DNA of 20,469 nucleotides, from positions 1 through 20,469 of the IMG/VR virus record IMGVR_UViG_3300007640_000327. One strand, given 5' to 3'. Shown one piece after another: positions 7,465 through 17,100 of this stretch. Position numbers and translations under genes: made by a program. Source of the DNA: a virus. The notes beneath the pieces are model-generated. The model saw nothing but the letters and a program-made list of their open reading frames with translations. It had not been told where the DNA came from and searched no databases. Positions within the stretch are counted from its first letter, which is position 1. Every line of letters begins with the position of its first letter.

Positions 7465-9014
7465 TGCCTGAAAATTTAGCTTCCTTTAAAGTATTTGCTG
7501 AAGGTGGATTGAACCTGAACAGGGACGTGTTGTCTCAAGGGGAAAGACAACCTGGTTCTGCTATTTCCTTACTTAATTACGAACCTGCTATAACTGGTGG
7601 ATATAGACGTGTCAGTGGTTACACCAACGACTATGGCACAGTACCTGGTGATAGCTCTGGTAGTGTACTTGGTGTAGCAGTAGCTGCTGGTATTAACGAT
7701 GGTATTCTTGCTGCACGTAAGCCTTCTTCAGGTAACAACTACTTACACTACTGGGATGCTACAGCAGAGTCTTGGACAGCAGTAACTACTTCTGGTTCAC
7801 CTACAATGACAGGTGTAACAAAAGTAAGATTTACTAGGTTTAACTGGGGGACAGCAAAGGTTATCCTGACAGATGGTGTAAACCCTGCAGCTACCTACGA
7901 TGGTACAACTTACACCCAGATTACCCATGCTAATGCTCCTACAGATCCTAAGTTTGCTGCAGTATTCAAGAACCATATGTGGCTTGCAGGTGATCCTAGT
8001 GAACCTCATAACTTGTATTTCAGTGCACCTACAGACGAAACCAAGTGGGCACCTGCAGATGGTGCTGGTGTAATCAACGTAGGTTTTCCTATTGTATCAA
8101 TCAAACCGTTTCGTGATTCTCTGTTTGTATTTGGTACGAACAACATTAAAAGGATTGTAGGAAACAACATCTCAGACTGGGCTTTACAGCACGTAACAGA
8201 TGACCTTGGTTGCCTAGCATCAGATAGTGTTATTGAGATTGGTGGTGACCTAATCTTTTTATCACAGGATGGTATGAGACCTATCTCAGGTACAGATAAG
8301 ATTGGTGACGTTAACTTGGAAACACTAACCAAGAACATCCAATCTTTTATTTCTGATGTTGTGTTTAATAACGATCTTGATGCTGTCTCTTCTGTAATCA
8401 TCAGAGGTAAATCTCAGTTTAGATTATTCTATAACGTAGAAAATGGGAATGCACTTCTTGGTGGACTACGTATGGGACAACAGGGTGGCATTGGCTTTGA
8501 GTTTGGTCAGATGATTGGTATTGAGGCCACTTGTGCTGACAGTGGATACATCGACAAAGAAGAATATGTCATTCATGGGGACACTTCAGGTAAAGTCCAC
8601 AGACAAGAATCAGGTAATAGCTTTGGTGGAAATAACATCGTAAGCCTTTACCAAACACCATTCTTGCACATGCAAGATCCAGAGCAACGTAAGATTATTC
8701 ATACTGTTGCTACTTACCTTAGATCAGAAGGTGATAACGAGATCGTTATGTCGGTTGTATTTGACTACGATGATACCACCATTCTTAATCCAACTAACTT
8801 TACTTTAAGCACTGAAGGTGCTGCTGCATATTATAACGAAGCTGTCTTTAATGACTCTTCAACTATTTGGAGTGGTAACCCATCCCCTGTTCAAAGGGTG
8901 AATGTTTCAGGCTCAGGTAAATCAGTTTCTTTTAGATATGTTACAAATGACACGAATGCATCACACAGTATCCAAGGACTTGTTGTGACGTTTGGAGTGG
9001 GGGATAGATTATAA
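7464..9014 (+). CDS. Tail nozzle / stabilization protein (P22 gp10 or T7 gp12-like role)
   Basis: A 516-residue protein likely forming the hexameric, beta-propeller-containing nozzle of the short tail. The ATG overlaps the adaptor stop by one base with no clear Shine-Dalgarno sequence, so it is probably translated by reinitiation. The N-terminus (FAEGGLNLNRDVLSQGERQP) and a Tyr-Gly-rich segment naming the first propeller strands (ISLLNYEPAITGGYRRVSGY) are typical of this family. In the middle are DSLFVFGTNNIKRIVG and DDLGCLASDSVIEIGGDLIF followed by LSQDGMRPISG, a recurrent motif in phage nozzle proteins. The C-terminal third is beta-rich and ends in a small jelly-roll-like region. Only about two cysteines are present, against dozens in the fiber that follows. 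The stop codon abuts the next ATG directly. The role is inferred from recognised motifs plus its place after the adaptor. Confidence 0.75.
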   Translation: MPENLASFKVFAEGGLNLNRDVLSQGERQPGSAISLLNYEPAITGGYRRVSGYTNDYGTVPGDSSGSVLGVAVAAGINDGILAARKPSSGNNYLHYWDATAESWTAVTTSGSPTMTGVTKVRFTRFNWGTAKVILTDGVNPAATYDGTTYTQITHANAPTDPKFAAVFKNHMWLAGDPSEPHNLYFSAPTDETKWAPADGAGVINVGFPIVSIKPFRDSLFVFGTNNIKRIVGNNISDWALQHVTDDLGCLASDSVIEIGGDLIFLSQDGMRPISGTDKIGDVNLETLTKNIQSFISDVVFNNDLDAVSSVIIRGKSQFRLFYNVENGNALLGGLRMGQQGGIGFEFGQMIGIEATCADSGYIDKEEYVIHGDTSGKVHRQESGNSFGGNNIVSLYQTPFLHMQDPEQRKIIHTVATYLRSEGDNEIVMSVVFDYDDTTILNPTNFTLSTEGAAAYYNEAVFNDSSTIWSGNPSPVQRVNVSGSGKSVSFRYVTNDTNASHSIQGLVVTFGVGDRL

Positions 9015-12000
9015 ATGGCAGGTTATACAAGACAGAGTGTAGCTGATATTGTTTCTGGTCAGGTTATTAAAGCTGAACCAATCAACAACGAATTAAATCA
9101 GGTACTAGCTGCATTCAATGCAAGCACAGGACACAAACATGATGGCACTTCAGCAGAAGGTGCTTACATTCCAACTATCTCTGATACTAACAACTATAAC
9201 AAGGTTGTAATTGATACAACTAACAACAGAATTAATTTCTTCACTAATGTTGGTAATGCAGCAGTAGAGCAGGTAAGGATACAAGATGGAGCTATTGTTC
9301 CTGTCACTGATGAAGATATTGATCTGGGTTCTCCGACTGCTGAGTTCAAAGATCTTTACATTGATGGTGTGGGTTATATCGACACTCTGGCGGTACATGA
9401 AAATGCTACTATTACGGGTAACCTTACCGTTAATGGGAATACTACTCTTGGTAGTGACGATAGTGATACTGTTACAGTAAATGCTGATGTTGCCTCAGAC
9501 CTTATCCCTTCTGCAGATGCAACATACGATTTGGGTGCTACAGGTAGTGAATGGAATGATGCTTACATTACTGGTACAGCAAACATTGATAGCCTTGTAG
9601 CTGACACAGCAGACATTAATGGTGGTACTATCGATGGTACTACTATTGGTGCTACTACCCCTGCTGCTGCTGACTTCACCACAATGGATGCATCTGGTAA
9701 TGCTACTGTCGGTGGTACACTTGGTGTAACAGGTAACACAACACTGTCTGGTACTCTTGGAGTTACAGGTGTTTCTACTTTCTCTGATACAGTCTGTGCA
9801 CCTAACCTAAAAGCCACAGGAACCTCAACTCTTAGCACAGTAGACATTAATGCAGGTAATATTGACAATACTGTTATTGGTGCCACTACTCCTGTTGCAG
9901 GTAGTTTTACTACAGTTAGTACGTCTGGACAGGGTACTTTTGCTACAGTAGATATCAATGGGGGTACTATTGACGGTGCTACTATTGGTGCTACTACAGC
10001 ATGTCCTATAACAGGTACGACTGTTGATGGTACAATTATTACAGCAAGCACTTGTTTTGCAGGTAATGTCTGTGGTTCTGTCACTGGTGACGTAACAGGA
10101 AACCTTACAGGTAATGCTGCAGGTTGCCATACAGGAAACTTTGATGGTACTGTAGGGGCTACTACAGCTTGCCCTATAACAGGTACTACTGTTACTGCTA
10201 ACACTTGTTTTGTTGGATGTGTAGTAGGTAATGTAACAGGAGATGTTACTGGAAATCTTACTGGAAATGCTGCAGGTTGTCACACAGGTAATTTTGACGG
10301 TACTGTTGGTGCTACGACTGCATGTCCTGTAACTGCTACAACAATTGATGGTACTGTAATATGTGCAAGCACTTGCTTAGATGGACCTTTAGTAGGTAAT
10401 GTAACAGGCGATGTCACTGGTAATGTAAATTCAACAGGAATTTCTTGCTTTACAAGCCTTAAATTACAAGGTGATATGAATGCTAATAGTAATAAAATTA
10501 CAAACTTAGCAGATCCTGTTTCTGATTCTGATGCAGCCACAAAATTGTATGTCGATAATGCAGTTGAAGGTTTGGATGTAAAAGGATCTGTTAAAGTTGC
10601 TACAACTGCAAACATTACTTTAAGTGGTACTCAGACTATTGATGATATTGCAGTAGTTGCAGACGACAGGGTTCTTGTCAAAGACCAAAGTACAGCTTCA
10701 GAAAATGGCATATATGTAGTTGCTGCAGGTGCTTGGTCCAGATCAGATGATGCAGATACCTTTGACAAACATGCAGGAGCATTCTTCTTTGTTGAAGAGG
10801 GTACAACAAATGCTGATAATGGTTTTGTTGGTACTGTGGATACAGGTGGTACTCTTGACACTACAGATATCACTTTCGTACAATTCTCAGGTGCAGGGCA
10901 GATTACAGCAGGTACTGGTCTCACTAAGTCTGGCAATACTATTAACGTTGTTACTGCAGACTCTGGTAGAATTGTAACAAATGCTGACAGTATTGATCTT
11001 GCTACAACAGGAGTAAGTGCAGGAACTTATAAGTCTGTTACTACAGATGTTTATGGACGTATTACAGGTGGGACAAACCCAACTACTCTTTCTGGGTATG
11101 GCATTACTGATGCTTACACAAACACCTGCACAGATACACTTTTAGATGCTAAGGTAGATCTTGCAGGAGACACAATGACTGGTGACCTAGCAATGGGTGC
11201 CAACTGTGTTACTTCTACTGCTACACCTGCTACAGATGATACCTTAACTCGTAAAGGTTACGTTGATACACAGGATGCTTTAAAACTAAACTTATCAGGT
11301 GGTACTATGACTGGTGCCATTGATATGGGTTCTAGTAAGATAACCACAACGTATACTCCAACTGACAATGCCGATCTCACAACAAAAACATACGTTGACG
11401 GTATTTTAGGTTCTGCAACTGCAGCAGCTACTTCTGCTACCAATGCTGCTACCTCAGAGACTAATGCAGCCACATCAGAAACAAATGCTGCTAACTCAGC
11501 TACTAATGCTGCTGCTTCAGCTACTTCGGCTGCCGATTCTTATGATGACTTTGATGACAGATACCTTGGTGACAAAGCTTCAGACCCATCAGTAGACAAC
11601 GATGGTGATGGACTTATTACTGGTGCATTGTATTGGAATACTACAGACAATGCTCTAAAAGTATACACAGGATCTGCTTGGGCTTCTGCAGCATTTACAC
11701 TGGGTGATGCTCTTACTTGTATCCAAGAAGATACTTCTCCTGTCTTAGGTGGTAATCTTAATGCAGGTACAAACTGCATCTATGGTACAGGTGTAGTCTG
11801 TGTCTCTAACCTTTGTGGTACACTGACAGGTAACGTTACTGGTAATGTTACTGGTACTGTAAGTGATATCAGTAACCATGACACAGGTGACCTAACAGAA
11901 GGTTCAAACCAGTACTTCACAACAGGCAGAGTAGACAGCCACCTAACAGGTGGTACAGGTGTTACTTACACAACTGGTACAATAGCTATTGGTCAGTCTG

Positions 12001-13922
12001 TTGGTACAGCAGACAATGTATGCTTTGGTTCTGTCTGTGTTACAGCTAACCCAACTTTAGCTTGCCAACTTGCAACTAAAGAGTACGTTGACACGATTGC
12101 TGCTGCTGGTATCCACTACCATGACCCAGTACGTGTTGAATCACCAGACAGTGCAGGAAACCTAAATGCTACCTATGACAATGGTACAGCAGGTGTAGGT
12201 GCTACACTTACTAACAATGGTACACAAGCTGCCCTAGTTATTGATGGTGTAACCCTAAACACAAATGATCGTGTTCTTATCTACAGCCAAACCAATGGTT
12301 ACGAAAATGGTGTTTACACAGTTACCAACACTGGTTCAGCTTCAACTAACTGGGTTCTTACTCGTGCTACAGATGCTGACAGTTATGGTGCTTCAGATCA
12401 GAATGCACTAGGTGAAGGTGATGCATTCTTCGTAAAAGAAGGTGACACTGGTGCTGGTGAGTTGTACGTGATGAATACATCTGGTACAATTACATTCGGT
12501 ACTACAAACATTAGCTTTACTGTCGTAGCTGAGACTGCTGTTTACGATGCAGGTAATGGTCTGACACTAGATGGTACAACCTTTGCTGTAGGAGCAGGAA
12601 CAGGTGTTACAGTCAATGCTAACACAGTTGCTATCGGACAGGCAGTAGGTACAGGCGATACAGTAACCTTTGCCAGAGTATGTGCTCCTGTCACAGGTGC
12701 TGTAACTGGTAATGCTACTACTGCAACTTGCTGGCAAACTGGTAGAACAATCAGCCTTACAGGGGCAGTAACTGGATCTGTTACAGGTGTTAATGGTTCA
12801 GGTAATGTAAGTATTGCAACGACTGCTACTTCTGATCCTACACTTTGTATCTGTGGGGATGCTACAGGTTCTGCTACATTCACAAACCTTGGTAATGCTA
12901 ACCTTAGCCTTACTATTGCAGACGATAGCCACAACCATACAGTAGCTAACGTTGATGGACTAGCAACATGTTTGTCAGGTAAAGCTGGAACAAATGGTTC
13001 TACATCTAATAACTTTAGTGCAGCCTGTCTTTGTGCAGCTAACTGTTTCCAAGCTCCATACATTGCAGTAAACTGTGGTTGTGCAGTAAACTGCTGGAAA
13101 TCACCAGTTGTCTGTGGTTCAACTGCTCTTAGGGGTGCCTGTGCAGCTTTAACTACCTGTGTTTGCACACCATACCTAGTCTCATCAGGAATTGTTTGTG
13201 CAGGTACTTGTTTAAGAGGACAAACTTGTCTGAACACACCTATTGCTTGTGGATCAAGCTGTGTTATATCTCCTACTATCTGTGGTACTTCTTGGCTTGC
13301 AGTAGGTGGCAGATGTATCTGTGAAACTGGTGGTGAGTATGGAACAATTTCTGTTACTACTGGTAATAATAACTGGTGTGGTTACTCCATTGCTAACAAC
13401 TACGTGTTCATGGCATGTGGTGGATCGATGGGTCTGTACAATGATATTACAAATGAATGGGCACTTCTACATTGTTGCAACGGTTCAACATGTTTATACC
13501 ACAATGGAACAGCTCAATTTGCAACTACTGGTTACGGTTCTTATACATCAGGTTGTAGCTGTGCATCAAACTGCTTTATCTCACCAGTAGTATGTGGTGT
13601 TACAACCAGAGGTACAACAGCTTGCTTCACTGACTTCAACTCTACTTCTGACTGCAGGTGCAAAGAGAACATTGCTACAGTAGATGATGCATACAATAAG
13701 ATCGGTCAGATCAGAGGTGTGAACTATAACTGGAAAGATTCTGGCAAGTACACAATGGGTGTTGTTGCTCAAGAAGTAGAAGAAGCATTCCCAGAACTTG
13801 TTACAACAGATGACGATGGTTACAAATCAGTCAACTATAATGGCTTGGTAGGTGCACTTATTGAAACTGTGAAGTGTCTACAAGGTAAAGTAGAGGAACT
13901 AGAGAATGGCTCTAAAGGTTAG
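9015..13922 (+). CDS. Long modular tail fiber with cysteine-rich distal part and C-terminal S74 chaperone domain
   Basis: A 1635-residue receptor-binding fiber. The ATG follows the nozzle stop without a gap; GGAG at 8994 and the G-run after it can serve as ribosome site. Modules in order: virion-attachment N-terminus (1-120, YTRQSVADIVSGQVIKAEPI); short beta repeats of the TGNLTVNG / TIDGTTIGATTP type (about 130-475); a conserved fiber domain at about 521-625 (ATTANITLSGTQ, RVLVKDQ, ENGIYVV); a second related domain at about 1032-1175 (HYHDPVRVE, ENGVYTV); between them five tandem 7-residue Ala/Thr/Ser/Asn repeats (805-839), predicted coiled coil; a distal region (1318-1550) with about 33 of the protein's roughly 58 cysteines; and an S74-type intramolecular chaperone (about 1543-1635) with S1545, D1546 and K1550, the spacing of the family's Ser-Lys self-cleavage dyad, followed by GVVAQEVEEAFPELV. 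Such chaperones help trimerise beta-helical fibers and may be released afterwards. Confidence 0.85.
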   Translation: MAGYTRQSVADIVSGQVIKAEPINNELNQVLAAFNASTGHKHDGTSAEGAYIPTISDTNNYNKVVIDTTNNRINFFTNVGNAAVEQVRIQDGAIVPVTDEDIDLGSPTAEFKDLYIDGVGYIDTLAVHENATITGNLTVNGNTTLGSDDSDTVTVNADVASDLIPSADATYDLGATGSEWNDAYITGTANIDSLVADTADINGGTIDGTTIGATTPAAADFTTMDASGNATVGGTLGVTGNTTLSGTLGVTGVSTFSDTVCAPNLKATGTSTLSTVDINAGNIDNTVIGATTPVAGSFTTVSTSGQGTFATVDINGGTIDGATIGATTACPITGTTVDGTIITASTCFAGNVCGSVTGDVTGNLTGNAAGCHTGNFDGTVGATTACPITGTTVTANTCFVGCVVGNVTGDVTGNLTGNAAGCHTGNFDGTVGATTACPVTATTIDGTVICASTCLDGPLVGNVTGDVTGNVNSTGISCFTSLKLQGDMNANSNKITNLADPVSDSDAATKLYVDNAVEGLDVKGSVKVATTANITLSGTQTIDDIAVVADDRVLVKDQSTASENGIYVVAAGAWSRSDDADTFDKHAGAFFFVEEGTTNADNGFVGTVDTGGTLDTTDITFVQFSGAGQITAGTGLTKSGNTINVVTADSGRIVTNADSIDLATTGVSAGTYKSVTTDVYGRITGGTNPTTLSGYGITDAYTNTCTDTLLDAKVDLAGDTMTGDLAMGANCVTSTATPATDDTLTRKGYVDTQDALKLNLSGGTMTGAIDMGSSKITTTYTPTDNADLTTKTYVDGILGSATAAATSATNAATSETNAATSETNAANSATNAAASATSAADSYDDFDDRYLGDKASDPSVDNDGDGLITGALYWNTTDNALKVYTGSAWASAAFTLGDALTCIQEDTSPVLGGNLNAGTNCIYGTGVVCVSNLCGTLTGNVTGNVTGTVSDISNHDTGDLTEGSNQYFTTGRVDSHLTGGTGVTYTTGTIAIGQSVGTADNVCFGSVCVTANPTLACQLATKEYVDTIAAAGIHYHDPVRVESPDSAGNLNATYDNGTAGVGATLTNNGTQAALVIDGVTLNTNDRVLIYSQTNGYENGVYTVTNTGSASTNWVLTRATDADSYGASDQNALGEGDAFFVKEGDTGAGELYVMNTSGTITFGTTNISFTVVAETAVYDAGNGLTLDGTTFAVGAGTGVTVNANTVAIGQAVGTGDTVTFARVCAPVTGAVTGNATTATCWQTGRTISLTGAVTGSVTGVNGSGNVSIATTATSDPTLCICGDATGSATFTNLGNANLSLTIADDSHNHTVANVDGLATCLSGKAGTNGSTSNNFSAACLCAANCFQAPYIAVNCGCAVNCWKSPVVCGSTALRGACAALTTCVCTPYLVSSGIVCAGTCLRGQTCLNTPIACGSSCVISPTICGTSWLAVGGRCICETGGEYGTISVTTGNNNWCGYSIANNYVFMACGGSMGLYNDITNEWALLHCCNGSTCLYHNGTAQFATTGYGSYTSGCSCASNCFISPVVCGVTTRGTTACFTDFNSTSDCRCKENIATVDDAYNKIGQIRGVNYNWKDSGKYTMGVVAQEVEEAFPELVTTDDDGYKSVNYNGLVGALIETVKCLQGKVEELENGSKG
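9621..9998 (+). repeat. Three dispersed copies of a TIDGTTIGATTP-type module in the fiber gene
   Basis: Copies begin near 9621 (GGTIDGTTIGATTPAAADF), 9852 (AGNIDNTVIGATTPVAGSF) and 9960 (GGTIDGATIGATTACPITG). They are in frame, diverged at DNA level, and separated by other short beta modules. In the third copy the proline position of ATTP is replaced by ACP. They are probably repeated strands of a trimeric fiber shaft. Confidence 0.65.
9987..10430 (+). repeat. Tandem cysteine-containing repeats in the fiber shaft
   Basis: Two and a half in-frame units start at 9987 (56 codons), 10155 (51 codons) and 10308 (partial, to about 10430). Each begins GATTACP and carries TCF or TCL, then VTGDVTGN; the first two end AAGCHTGNFDGTV. 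Cysteines sit at equivalent places in each unit, so they existed before the duplication or were kept aligned by conversion or selection. Synonymous differences show that the copies are not recent. Confidence 0.7.
11427..11531 (+). repeat. Five tandem 21-bp units encoding a 7-residue Ala/Thr/Ser/Asn repeat
   Basis: The units read ATSATNA, ATSETNA, ATSETNA, ANSATNA and AASATSA (fiber residues 805-839). The alanines at heptad spacing predict a trimeric coiled-coil segment linking the two halves of the fiber. It is followed by a common fiber module (YDDFDDRYLGDKASDP, ending ALYWNTTDNALKVYTG). Confidence 0.75.
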
Positions 13923-14121
13923 TGGTACAACTGTTATTGACGACAGTAAAAACATTCCTTCAGGAACACCATCAGTGCAAGGGACGATAGTGACAGCTAA
14001 CGTCCTTACTGCACCTTCTGGTACGACAGCACAAAGACCTGCATCCCCAAACACAGGTCACATCTTTTTTGATACAACTCTTGGTACAATAGTTTCTTAC
14101 AATGGAACCGAATGGGTTTGA
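13906..14121 (+). CDS. Short stand-alone fiber module, paralog of the next gene's N-terminus
   Basis: A 71-residue protein whose ATG lies 17 nt inside the end of the fiber gene, in another frame; GAGG just upstream can act as ribosome site. It aligns over its whole length with the first about 69 residues of the following 1150-residue protein: MALKVSGTTVIDDSKN against MAYKINGTTVVDNSRN, then APSGTTAQRPASPNTG against VPSGNTASRPASPATG, then FFDTTLGTIVSYNGTEW against YFDTDLGSLISYDGTAW. This module is common at the N-termini of fiber-type proteins in environmental phages, where it probably docks the protein to the virion. Here it ends right after the tryptophan. It has no cysteine, whereas the paralog has five in the variable stretch. 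It may be a minor structural protein, or the remnant of a fiber gene that lost its distal part. Confidence 0.7.
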   Translation: MALKVSGTTVIDDSKNIPSGTPSVQGTIVTANVLTAPSGTTAQRPASPNTGHIFFDTTLGTIVSYNGTEWV

Positions 14122-14151
14122 TTCACGATAGTCTTAGGACGGAGAATATAA

Positions 14152-17100
14152 ATGGCATATAAGATTAATGGCACTACGGTGGTCGATAACAGCAGGAACG
14201 TCTGTGCCTGTTGTGTTACCTCGTGTTGTATTACAGCTAGTACACGTATGGATGTTCCTTCAGGTAACACAGCCAGTAGGCCAGCATCTCCTGCTACTGG
14301 GTCTATCTACTTTGATACAGACTTGGGTTCTCTTATATCTTACGATGGGACTGCCTGGGCTGCTGTAGGTGGAGGATCTGGTTTAGACTTAGAAGAAATT
14401 GTAACTAGTGATGCAGATGCTTGGGCATTTATTGCTCCTTCAGCACAATGTGCATGTAGAACATATAACCCTCAGTGTCATGGTTATGCTTGTTATAAAC
14501 ATGGAGATTTAAAAGATTATTCTTTGTACTCTGTAGCTACAGATACTCCTTGTTTTCATACACTTCTAGCATTTCAAAACTACGGTAATGGTAGTTGTGC
14601 TGTACAATTATATTGTAGAGACTCACAACAATACATTTGCTGTGTAGAATGTGGGGAATACACAAAATGTGTAACTGCCCTTCCCTGTAGAACTAATAAT
14701 TGTTGTATTGGTATGATTGTTGGTTTGGAGCCAAACTGCAATGCATCATTAAATACTAGATTTAATGTTAAAGGACATTTTCCAATTCAGGTTGGACCTG
14801 ATGGATCTGTAAGAATTTTTGCTGTAGACAGATGTGTCCAAACTGGAACAAACCATTGCCTAGTAGGAGCTAACTGCTGGTATCATATGGGGGAATACTT
14901 TGTTAATACAAAGGGTGGAGTTTCCTTAAATGAAAACACTAGTCCTTGGGCTTGTGCTCTCAACATTTGTAAATGTACTAGAGTACCTTTTGGCTATATA
15001 GCCACTCCAAGAATTGCAGGTAAAACTCGTGATGGATGGTTAGCTTACTTTAGAGGAAGAATACATTTTAGAGATGATATTGGTTCATCTCCAAATATGT
15101 GTTGCCCTGTTAATATTCCTATTTTAAGTAGCACGTATGGAACTGGACTTGAAGAGGCTTGTGATTACTTCTTTATTACAAAACCTGGCCCTGGTGTTCC
15201 TTACTTCAATGCTCCTATGTTTCCTGTTTTAACCACAGGCTTGTGTTATTGTTATAACACATCTACACAGCTATGTGATACTGTTTACAATTGTTGTATG
15301 GCAAATCAGATACCTTTTAAAAGTACTATAAATGGTTTAGTTGGTTGTAATGAATTTAGCTTTTATAACTCCAGAACAGACATTCCTATGGGTGGTAGTG
15401 CTTATAATATAAACAATTATGATTTATGTATTTGTTGTTACTCAGATGGCGTTTGTAATGCTGCATTCTCTGTAGGATGTTGTGCTTTTGCAATACAAAG
15501 ACTTGTTGGGCATATTGGAGTATGTTGTATATGTTTTAGTAATTTTGCACAAGATTCACAAGGACTAATGTTTCCTTCAAGAGATGGATGTTACTTACAC
15601 AGAATTTTTATATGTCAGCAAACATGTGCCTCAACTTCTGTCTGCTCCTGTAAAAGGTCTACAAGCAGCTCAGGTGCTAATAACTGCTGGGGGCGTTTTG
15701 ACAGACTTTACCAAACAAAAATTGACAGGCTTAACCAATGTGTTGTACAACACAAAGGATTCTGTGGTGTAGATAAGCTTGCTTGGGAATGTAATGTTTT
15801 AGGATGCAGTGCTTTATCTGAACCTAGACAAACTTGGGTATCTGAGTATCCACAACTTTTGTGTTCAATTGGTGCTGCTATAGATCCAAATAGGGATCAC
15901 ACAGATCTTACAACATACATGAGATTTAATCATTCTGGTAGCAATTATACATGTCTCAGAACCATGCCACTTGAAGAACAACACCATGTTATTTGGAGTA
16001 AGGTTTGTTCTAACAGAGGGTTCCTCTTTTATGATAATTGTTGTGGAGAGATGGGGTACTCAGTCTTTGATTGTAACAAAGATCAACTAGACTTTACTTA
16101 CAATTTTTGTAGATCTTTAGGAGTTCATCCAAACAATCCAGTAGCTAGACATTTAGTAGATTTATTTGGTACACCTCCAGTTTGTATGTCTACCTCTTGT
16201 GTTGGCTGTTTTGCTTGTTTCTTTGGTGGGTGTTCCTCTGGGTGGACTGCCTACAGAGAATGTTTGTGTGCTGTTACTGGAAACTGTAGTGTACCTTTAA
16301 CTGCTAAATGTTTAGGGTATAAGCTTTACTTTGGTGGCTGTTCATGTATGTACAAATTTGTCCCACCAGGAACTGGTTCTCAGTTTTCAATGGTTCATAA
16401 CAGGTATAACGACCATTTAGTTTTCTTTAGAGCTATAGGGTGTAGTATCTCTAGTTCTGAAAATTACCCTAGTGAGATCTCTTGGATAGGAGCTATTTGT
16501 TGGGATCTACATAACCAATGTGTCTCTAAAGTAAATACTTTCTGGCCTCCTCCCCTTGATATATTACAGTATCAGTGTAAAGCATACTACGACATGCACC
16601 AGTGTGCTATAGCTTGCTCTACTTGTTATTTTACGTTATGTTCTCCTACCCATAAACCCCAGGGTTGTGGTTATGGTGGTTGTTTCTGTGAGTGTCACAG
16701 ACCTTGCAACCAAGGTGTTAAAGTTATTCCCTATGGAAACTATAAGACCTGGATTGACAGTGGTTGTACTGACTATGGTGGGCTTGTTATAAGTTCTCAC
16801 TTAGGGGGAGCAGGGTCATGTCATGGTAATCTAAACAATCTACAAATACGTAGAGATACTACTTGTTGTAATTACTTCTGTTATTATTACTGCACTGCTG
16901 TAGCATCTACTGATCCTTGTATAAGAAGTTGTAACTCAAACTTAATTATGAATATCGTTCCTGAAGCAGCTATGGTAGCTAGGGTTCCTTTTACTAAACC
17001 TTTAGAATGTATTGGCTGGAGATCCGAACCAGACTTTGCAAAGATGTTTAATGCTGTTATATCACCTCAGTGCTGTGCTTGCTACTTTACAAATTTAATG

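Noticed and set aside
9563-13237. Long minus-strand open frames under the fiber gene (9563-10204, 10280-10615, 12542-13237)
   Set aside because: They are complements of GGT/ACT/GCT-rich repeat codons. Their products are Val/Pro/Ala/Ser low complexity without ribosome sites, and a well-supported gene covers the other strand.
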